DNA from: Paenibacillus koleovorans NBRC 103111
Lineage (GTDB): Bacteria > Bacillota > Bacilli > Paenibacillales > NBRC-103111
Direction of reading: 5' to 3'
Assembly (NCBI RefSeq): GCF_004000845.1
Contig: NZ_BIMA01000051.1
Coordinates: 1 to 46,031, forward strand
DNA: 46,031 nucleotides
In this document: piece by piece, positions 40,129-46,031 of the stretch
Position numbering within the stretch: position 1 is the first letter of the stretch
How the letters are laid out: each line of letters begins with the position of its first letter
Notes under the pieces: generated by a model
Databases searched by the model: none
Told to the model about the DNA's origin: nothing
What the model saw: only the letters and a program-made list of their open reading frames with translations
Translations under genes and position numbers: made by a program

Positions 40129-42254
40129 TGATAACCCGCATACGCAAAAGGATTTCATTGTTCATGCTCGTACTGCTGACTATGGGATTGCTTCCCATAG
40201 TCAGCCTTGTACCTGTAGGAGTTCCGAGTGCTTCGGCAACTAAACCGAATTGCGATTCGGTAACGGCTGCGGTCTATACGACTGTATACGACACTGAGGC
40301 AGGAACCAGCACTTGCCTGATCGCAAACGGGGGAGTACTGAATTTGGCTGATGTATATAGCTCACCGCCGCTCACAGCCGAGTACGACTTGAACATCTAT
40401 AACTGGAGCTTAAGAGGACAATCCGCAAAAGTCGTTGATAGTCAGGGCTTGCCTCGCAACAGCGCTGCGACAATTAGCGAAGACGGACACGCGCAGCTGC
40501 AGGACATCACCGTTGTCCACAATGAACTCTTATTTGTAGTCATTGGCAACAATGGCGACTCGGATCAAATGATTGTTCCGTTCGGCTACATGGAACCAAC
40601 AATCCTCTACTATCAGTTGAAGTTGAGCTCAGCGGATCCGGATGCAAGATTAGTCTCTGCCGTTTGGGGCAATACTTCCCGTCACGTCATTCAACCCGTT
40701 CCCAATGTGTATTATTTTTCAACGAACGAGTCGGATGACTTGGAAGACATCCGAGATGAGGTAGTGTACTCCGTTGTGGAGTCATCCGACGCTGGCGGGG
40801 GAAAGAAGTACTTTCTCTCCGCGGTCGTTCAAGATGAATCAGGAAGCGGTTGGGGACGAGTTATAGAGAACACCTTGAATATGGCGAAGCCATGGGAGCA
40901 AACCAATGTCAGCTTCACAATTGACGGGGTGAATCAATCGCAGGTTACGGCCGTTCATCAACAAATTATTGAAAGTAACTCATCGGCCCGTTATGTGATT
41001 CCCTATCAGCCCGTGAACGAGTACAGCGCTTCGATAGAGTACTTTAGGAATTCAGAGTCCTATGCTTCCCCGATGTATCAAGTCATCCAAGTGGAGTCGT
41101 CGGATGCTCAGTATGTTTTTGTGAACGACCAATTATCATTTTCATCCAGCTCGTCGCCAACTCCGCATCAAGTGAGTCGGAACGTGAGCGAGTTTAAACA
41201 AATTGGCTTTGAAGTGGCGAATGAAGAGGTTTCGAATAGAATCGGATTAGAATTTAGTTCCGTAATTAGTGTGAATGGGGTTGGTTACTTAAAGTACGAG
41301 GTTTCCATTGACCCAAGGAAGCAACTGCACTATTTATATGAAATGTATCCGGAAAGCTTGAGTTATGCAATCGGAACTTACGGTGTTGTGCGGGGAGATT
41401 CATTTTTCAGGAAACAGCTCTACCCCGCGACAGGAGTACCGGTGTTTGTTTTAGGTCGAAAAATCAATACCTTTGAAATTGGCGCAACTAATCCTTACTC
41501 TTCGGAGTATCGCCTGATCCTGAGAAATACCGACGGGGATTCGCTGACCCCATCCAATAATCTCCCTATGTTGTTTGAGCTATTTCGAGATCAGGAAAAA
41601 AAACTAGGCCCTGTATCGTATTCGGATTTCATCTACTACATATCGAGTTCGGATGAGAGTGAGTATACCGTGAGGATGCTGTACGAGGGTCCTGCCTCCC
41701 TGGACGCGAATGTATTCGATCGGGCCAGCTTTCAAAACGTTATGACTGCCTCGATCCCGCTAACTATTGTTCAATTGCAGAAGGTTAACGAGAACACGGG
41801 TTCACCTGAAAACGCCAATTTACATAATGTCAAAGTAACGCTGCAGGCTGTAAATGAAGATGCTATATCCGGTTATTACAATTTCATCTCCTATTACTCC
41901 GATATGACCGGAAAAATGATCCTTCGAGGGTACGGACCCGGTCTCTGGAGAGCAGTGACATATGAATGGTATGATTCACTCGCGGAATCCCCTTATATTC
42001 AGATCAATCAAGTACTCATTAATGGGACTCAGTATACTCCAGGTTCCTCGTCTAATACCAAAACATTGAAAGTGGTTAATCGAAGAATTTCCCAGGATAC
42101 AACCGAATTCTGGAATCTAAAGGACATCGTCCGGTTCTCAGGTAAAATTGAAAGCATGCAGTTCGATTTTAATCAAGACGGGACAGCAAATGCCGAAGAT
42201 TATAAATACTTGATGCAGACGATTCCGCCGTATTTATTCCGGCATACGGATTGA
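40128..42254 (+). CDS. Exported protein with C-terminal dockerin-like calcium loop
   Basis: A 708-residue protein. Signal peptide to about residue 37 (basic MITRIRKR, then LFMLVLLTMGLLPIVSLV, ending ASA). The long middle is beta-rich, with many Asn, Ser and Tyr and no family I recognise. The end holds NLKDIVRF followed by DFNQDGTANAED (682-693), an EF-hand-like loop of the dockerin kind, and a helix YKYLMQTI. Only one loop is evident, whereas classical dockerins have two. The ATG overlaps the preceding stop (TAATG), so translation is coupled. The gene is visibly richer in A and T than its neighbours. A complex with the upstream cohesin-like domain is inference. Confidence 0.82.
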   Translation: MITRIRKRISLFMLVLLTMGLLPIVSLVPVGVPSASATKPNCDSVTAAVYTTVYDTEAGTSTCLIANGGVLNLADVYSSPPLTAEYDLNIYNWSLRGQSAKVVDSQGLPRNSAATISEDGHAQLQDITVVHNELLFVVIGNNGDSDQMIVPFGYMEPTILYYQLKLSSADPDARLVSAVWGNTSRHVIQPVPNVYYFSTNESDDLEDIRDEVVYSVVESSDAGGGKKYFLSAVVQDESGSGWGRVIENTLNMAKPWEQTNVSFTIDGVNQSQVTAVHQQIIESNSSARYVIPYQPVNEYSASIEYFRNSESYASPMYQVIQVESSDAQYVFVNDQLSFSSSSSPTPHQVSRNVSEFKQIGFEVANEEVSNRIGLEFSSVISVNGVGYLKYEVSIDPRKQLHYLYEMYPESLSYAIGTYGVVRGDSFFRKQLYPATGVPVFVLGRKINTFEIGATNPYSSEYRLILRNTDGDSLTPSNNLPMLFELFRDQEKKLGPVSYSDFIYYISSSDESEYTVRMLYEGPASLDANVFDRASFQNVMTASIPLTIVQLQKVNENTGSPENANLHNVKVTLQAVNEDAISGYYNFISYYSDMTGKMILRGYGPGLWRAVTYEWYDSLAESPYIQINQVLINGTQYTPGSSSNTKTLKVVNRRISQDTTEFWNLKDIVRFSGKIESMQFDFNQDGTANAEDYKYLMQTIPPYLFRHTD

Positions 42255-42278
42255 TCTCATCCACTAAAGGAGAACGCA

Positions 42279-43886
42279 ATGAAACTTTTGCGAAAAGTAA
42301 CTATCCCGCTGCTGTCATCGGCGTTATTGCTGGGCAGCTTGGCGTCCGCAACGGCGGCATCGTTAGACCAAGCCATGGTAGCAGGTGAGAATCAGATTCT
42401 CGGCAGCGTTTCGACGGTTGCAGGGAAAGGCGATCTGGGGGAAACGGATGGCCCTGCGAATACGTCGTTGTTCCGTAGCCCATGGAGTTTGCTCCCGCTC
42501 GCGGACGGCTCGTTCCTGATCGCGGACTCCAAGAGTCACTTGATCCGCAAGCTCTCAGCCAGTGAAGTCAGCACGTATGCGGGCATTACCTTCAAGCTGG
42601 ACGCTTACAACAACCCGATCGGAGCGCTCCTGGACGGGAAGCTGGCTGCTTCGGTGTTCCAACAGCCCAAGGGGCTGGCGGCGGATGCGAAGGGCAATGT
42701 CTACGTTGCGGACTCGGAGAATCATGCGATCCGTAAAATCGACACCGCCGGACAAGTGACCACACTGGCCGGTAATGGGGTGTTCGGCAGCAAGGATGCG
42801 AAGGGCAAGGAAGCTTCCTTCTACTCCCCGCAAGATGTGGCTGTGGCAGCCGACGGTACGCTTTATGTGGCCGATACGCTGAACCATTCGATCCGCAAAG
42901 TGTCGGCTGACGGGGTAGTGACCACCTTAAACGCCCCTTCGACTCGCACAGTTGAGGTTGTGCCGGGGCAAGTCGTTCCTGCGGGCGACTACAAGGACGG
43001 CGAGCTGAAATCGGCGATGTTCAATGAACCTGCCGGGATTGCGATCGACGCAAAAGGCAACTTGTACGTGAGCGACACCGGCAATCAGATGATCCGTTAT
43101 ATTGACTTAGCTGCAGGTACAGTCACAACAGTTGCAGGGTTCGTTCCGGAAGCCGGCGCTCCGCTTTATGAGAAATCAGCGCTTTATGCTATCGGCGATA
43201 TTAAGGATGGCGAGGCCAAGCAAGCACGATTCGACTTCCCTAAAGGCCTGGCAGTTACACCGGGAGGCGGGGTAGTCATCGCCGACAGCTTGAACCACTC
43301 TGTACGTTACTTGAAGGACGGAGTTGTATATACGTTAGCCGGAGATCCAAATGCCCTCAGCGGATTCACGGACGGTCCGGATCGGAAGGCCGGCTTGCAA
43401 AATCCAACCGACGTCGCTGTAGCGGCTGATGGCAGTGTATGGGTTGCGGATGCCTACAATAACAAGATTCGCAAAATCGACTTCTACGAGCTGCCGGGCA
43501 ACATCACGAACGACGGTTCGATCAAGGTACTGAACGGGACTACGCCAATCGTCTTCGAATCCGCTCCTGAGAATGTGAACGGCCGCGTGATGGTTCCGAT
43601 TCGGGCTATTACGGAGGCGCTGGGCTATAAGGTTGGCTACAAGGAAGATCCGGCCACTGGTGATCAGACCGTGCGTTTGACCAAAGGCAATGTAAGCGTT
43701 GAGCTGGGTATCGGCAAAATGGAAATCAAACGTATTGTCGCGAATACCCCGGATGTAGTCAAACCGATTGACGTCGCCCCGTACATCAAGGATGACTTGA
43801 CTTTTGTCCCTGTTCGTTTCTTCACGGAAGAGCTTGGACTCGATGTTCAATGGCACGGTGCTACACAGACCGTCATTCTAAGATAA
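42279..43886 (+). CDS. Exported NHL-repeat beta-propeller with copper amine oxidase N-terminal-like domain
   Basis: A 535-residue exported protein: signal peptide (to about Ala27), then six NHL repeats (about 45-400) of the kind PKGLAADAKGNVYVADSENH with IRKI ends, forming one propeller. The C-terminal 125 residues (TPIVFESAPENVNGRVMVPI, RAITEALGYKVGY, FVPVRFFTEELGLDVQW) are a copper amine oxidase N-terminal-like domain, used in Paenibacillus as a wall or surface module rather than an oxidase. AAAGGAGA precedes the ATG, 24 bases after the dockerin-like gene. It is likely a surface recognition partner. A terminator-like hairpin follows. Confidence 0.9.
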   Translation: MKLLRKVTIPLLSSALLLGSLASATAASLDQAMVAGENQILGSVSTVAGKGDLGETDGPANTSLFRSPWSLLPLADGSFLIADSKSHLIRKLSASEVSTYAGITFKLDAYNNPIGALLDGKLAASVFQQPKGLAADAKGNVYVADSENHAIRKIDTAGQVTTLAGNGVFGSKDAKGKEASFYSPQDVAVAADGTLYVADTLNHSIRKVSADGVVTTLNAPSTRTVEVVPGQVVPAGDYKDGELKSAMFNEPAGIAIDAKGNLYVSDTGNQMIRYIDLAAGTVTTVAGFVPEAGAPLYEKSALYAIGDIKDGEAKQARFDFPKGLAVTPGGGVVIADSLNHSVRYLKDGVVYTLAGDPNALSGFTDGPDRKAGLQNPTDVAVAADGSVWVADAYNNKIRKIDFYELPGNITNDGSIKVLNGTTPIVFESAPENVNGRVMVPIRAITEALGYKVGYKEDPATGDQTVRLTKGNVSVELGIGKMEIKRIVANTPDVVKPIDVAPYIKDDLTFVPVRFFTEELGLDVQWHGATQTVILR

Positions 43887-43919
43887 GCAGCCTATACAGC
43901 GCAAAGATTGGACTTGATG

Positions 43920-43949
43920 ATGCCGGCATACATGCTGGCATTGTTTTTT
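43920..43949 (+). terminator. Terminator or attenuator before the second FecR gene
   Basis: ATGCCGGCA (43920-43928) pairs with TGCTGGCAT (43933-43941, one G-U) around TACA and is followed by TGTTTTTT. It lies only 28 bases before the next start codon, too close for a separate promoter downstream. Confidence 0.8.
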
Positions 43950-43977
43950 ATGCGGAGCGTCGGAAGGTGGGGGCAGG

Positions 43978-46031
43978 ATGAGGCATCTTGCAAAGTTGAA
44001 ATTAGCTGTGTGGATTGCGATAGCAATCAGTTTGTTTTCCTATTCCATGCTGGGGGCGCGTGTGGCAACGGCGAAGGAGAGTCGTGCCGCGCAAGTCATA
44101 TCCGTTCAGGGAACCGTTATGATCACCAAGGCAGGCGGATCGAATGCTTATCGCGCCTTTGAAGACATGAACCTAAATCAAGGCGATCATATTCGAACGG
44201 AAGGCGGCTCCAGCCTCGTGCTCCGTATTGTGGATCAAGAGGATGAGGTCACCATCGGCGAGAATACGGAGCTTTATTTGTCGAGTTTGATGGAGGCCAA
44301 CGGCGGGAAGAAGTCCAAGGTGAAAGTATGGGCCGGCTCGCTATGGTTTAAGGTAAAGAAGCTGGTGAATGCGGAAGATGATTTTGAAGTGGAGACACCG
44401 ACTGCCATCATGGGGGTGCGGGGCTCGAACGGTTATATTGAGACGCGGCTTGGGCAAATTTTTGCCATTATGGCCTCCGGCATTTTACAAGCCTCACCAA
44501 CGAATGCTACGGACTCAACCGACACGGAAAACTCCAACCCTTCCACCGCTACGATTTATCCGGGTCAGCAAGTGCAGTTAACCGATGATCCTACGGTCGA
44601 CCCTTCGGTTGGCGTAATGCCCCTGGACATTCGAGAGTTCGTGAAAAAAGCGGATAAATCGATGCTGACCCAATTAATCAACACGATTGAGCAAATCAAA
44701 CAAGAAAATGCGACGCTCGTCAATCAGGTAGGTACGAGAGATAAGCAGGTTGACCCGAAATCCGGGCTGGATTTGGCCAATCAGGATACCTTGTTGCTTT
44801 TTGGTGAAAACCTGAATTCTCTCGTCGAAAACATTGCATTAATTTCATTGGAAGAGAAGAAATTTGAAGCTACCGAGATGACGGCACTGATTGAAAAAGT
44901 CAACGAATCCTCCACTGGGGGAAAAGTAGATTTAACGAATGTGAAGCCTTTCGACACGACCATTGCGCAAAATCCGGAAGTGCAGAAGGCGAAAGAAGCC
45001 GAGCTGGCTCGACTGGAGGAGGAGCGCAAGCGGAAGGCAGATGAGCAAAAAAGACTTCTGGAAGAGCGTGAGCGTCAAAATGCGGCGTTGTTGGCGCAGT
45101 TGGAGCAAGAGAGGAAGCGCCAGGAAGAAGCCAATCGCCAAGCTCAGGCGGAGCAAAAACGGCTCGCGGAAGAGGCGTACGCGAAGCAGCTGGCTGCCGA
45201 GGAGAAGGCTCGTTTTGAGGCGGATCGCCTGAAGGCGGAGCAAGCGAAACAACAGCAGCAGCAACAGCAGCAACAAAACCAGCAGCCGCAACAGCAAAAT
45301 CAGCAAAATAATCAGCAACAGCCTAACCAGCCGACTGGGGGCGGTTCGCAGCCGGAAGAAGAGGCTGCTCCCGGGATACCGGTTGTGTTGAGCCCCGTGA
45401 ATACTTTGATCACCAATGCAGCTAGCGTAACCGTTCGTGTAAGAGGGACGCTTGGGAACACGGTTCGGGTTTGGAACGGATCGGCCAAATTGGGCGAACA
45501 AGTGATAGGCACGAGTGGAGAGGTTTCTATTGCGATTGCATTGAATAATGGAAGTTATTCCTTGCAAGTCGATGCTGTGAATGGCTCGGGTGTAGCGAGC
45601 AACAAGGTGGCGGTTCCGTCCATCGTAATCGACCGAATCGCTCCGGCGGCTCCTGTGATCGGGGAAACACCAGCATACTGGAACGCGGCAAGCTTGAAAG
45701 AAGTGAAAATTTCTGCTGAGCTGGGTTCATCGTTGAAGGCTTATTTGAACGAAGCGGCTGTCCCATTCGTAACAAGGACGGTGACTGCTGCGACCTACGA
45801 AACGATTCAAGTGCCGGTGACGAGCGATGGAACGTACGTAGTTCGGGTGACGGCAACCGATCCAGCAGGGAATGTAAGTGCGGTTAGCTCGGTTAGTGTC
45901 AAGCTGGATACGGTTGCGCCAGCTGTGCCGGTAGTGGAAGCAGCTTCGTACTGGAACACAGCGAGTGCGAAGGAACTGGCTGTGAAAGCGGAGTTAGGTG
46001 CAACGATCAAAGTGTATCACAACGAGAGTGC
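43978..46031 (+). CDS. Second exported FecR-domain protein, partial at the window end
   Basis: The frame is open from 43978 to the window end (684 codons, no stop). It begins MRHLAKLKLAVWIAIAISLF (signal peptide to about residue 33). The FecR-like domain that follows is nearly the same as in the 37675 gene (GTVMITKAGGSNAYRAF, GENTELYLSSL, WAGSLWFKVKKLVNAEDDF). After a helical region and a coiled coil comes a glutamine-rich linker, then repeated Ig-like modules each opening with APAxPV and ASYWNxAS-type strings. GGAAGGTGGGGG precedes the ATG. It is a tandem paralogue with a different linker; its C-terminus is not visible. Confidence 0.88.
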   Translation, partial: MRHLAKLKLAVWIAIAISLFSYSMLGARVATAKESRAAQVISVQGTVMITKAGGSNAYRAFEDMNLNQGDHIRTEGGSSLVLRIVDQEDEVTIGENTELYLSSLMEANGGKKSKVKVWAGSLWFKVKKLVNAEDDFEVETPTAIMGVRGSNGYIETRLGQIFAIMASGILQASPTNATDSTDTENSNPSTATIYPGQQVQLTDDPTVDPSVGVMPLDIREFVKKADKSMLTQLINTIEQIKQENATLVNQVGTRDKQVDPKSGLDLANQDTLLLFGENLNSLVENIALISLEEKKFEATEMTALIEKVNESSTGGKVDLTNVKPFDTTIAQNPEVQKAKEAELARLEEERKRKADEQKRLLEERERQNAALLAQLEQERKRQEEANRQAQAEQKRLAEEAYAKQLAAEEKARFEADRLKAEQAKQQQQQQQQQNQQPQQQNQQNNQQQPNQPTGGGSQPEEEAAPGIPVVLSPVNTLITNAASVTVRVRGTLGNTVRVWNGSAKLGEQVIGTSGEVSIAIALNNGSYSLQVDAVNGSGVASNKVAVPSIVIDRIAPAAPVIGETPAYWNAASLKEVKISAELGSSLKAYLNEAAVPFVTRTVTAATYETIQVPVTSDGTYVVRVTATDPAGNVSAVSSVSVKLDTVAPAVPVVEAASYWNTASAKELAVKAELGATIKVYHNES
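45241..45330 (+). repeat. Glutamine-rich coding tract
   Basis: CAG/CAA runs encode a Gln/Asn-rich linker in the second FecR protein, at the place where its paralogue has Pro-Thr repeats. Confidence 0.85.

Overview
The window looks like chromosomal DNA from a spore-forming, low-to-moderate GC Gram-positive of the Paenibacillaceae (Paenibacillus/Cohnella type). The evidence is the strong AGGAGG-type ribosome sites, frequent TTG starts, a SleB-type cortex hydrolase, Fur and TnrA/GlnR boxes of Bacillus type, lipoproteins of the DUF4247/DUF4178 kind, and copper-amine-oxidase-like stalk domains. No phage, plasmid, tRNA, rRNA, CRISPR or complete insertion sequence is visible. The species call is inference from protein style, not from a search.

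Layout. 1-2.9 kb: a self-regulated YtrA/ABC exporter operon with a perfect palindromic operator over its promoter. 2.9-8.9 kb: housekeeping and hypothetical genes (FMN reductase, DUF4015 glycosidase-like protein, MFS carrier, YitT, DUF4247 lipoprotein, DUF4178). 9.1-10.9 kb: a DEAD-box RNA helicase with a long leader containing a terminator-like hairpin. 11.2-13.2 kb: a Fur-boxed siderophore permease/ATPase pair without a binding protein. 13.3-17.2 kb: a YesL-like protein, a probable 6S RNA, transaldolase, SleB and GlpX. 17.2-18.2 kb: about 1 kb without a gene, holding degenerate copies of an intergenic repeat family also seen at 11.0-11.2 kb. 18.2-21 kb: a DeoR-type regulator, class II aldolase and PfkB kinase controlled by a shared operator. 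21-25.4 kb: DUF1499-like protein, Tpx, WGxxGxxG protein, rhomboid, GltC-like LysR, YugP and MerR.

25.4-29.4 kb holds an unusual nitrogen operon. An ammonium transporter under a canonical GlnR/TnrA box is followed not by GlnK but by a GlnD-like nucleotidyltransferase (DUF294 type) and a DEDDh exonuclease. It is met head-on by a JAMM protease gene that carries a Fur-like palindrome. 29.4-35.5 kb: MFS efflux, TlpA/ResA-like thioredoxin, citramalate synthase, DNA polymerase IV, MobB and ferredoxin.

35.6-46 kb is the most interesting region. It encodes a membrane CHASE2 adenylate-type cyclase and an exported FecR-domain protein ending in a cohesin-like domain. The next gene overlaps it by one base and encodes an exported protein ending in a dockerin-like calcium loop. 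Then come an exported six-repeat NHL propeller fused to a copper-amine-oxidase N-terminal-like domain and, behind a terminator-like hairpin, a second FecR paralogue that runs off the window. I infer an envelope assembly/sensing system coupled to cAMP production; that coupling is a hypothesis.
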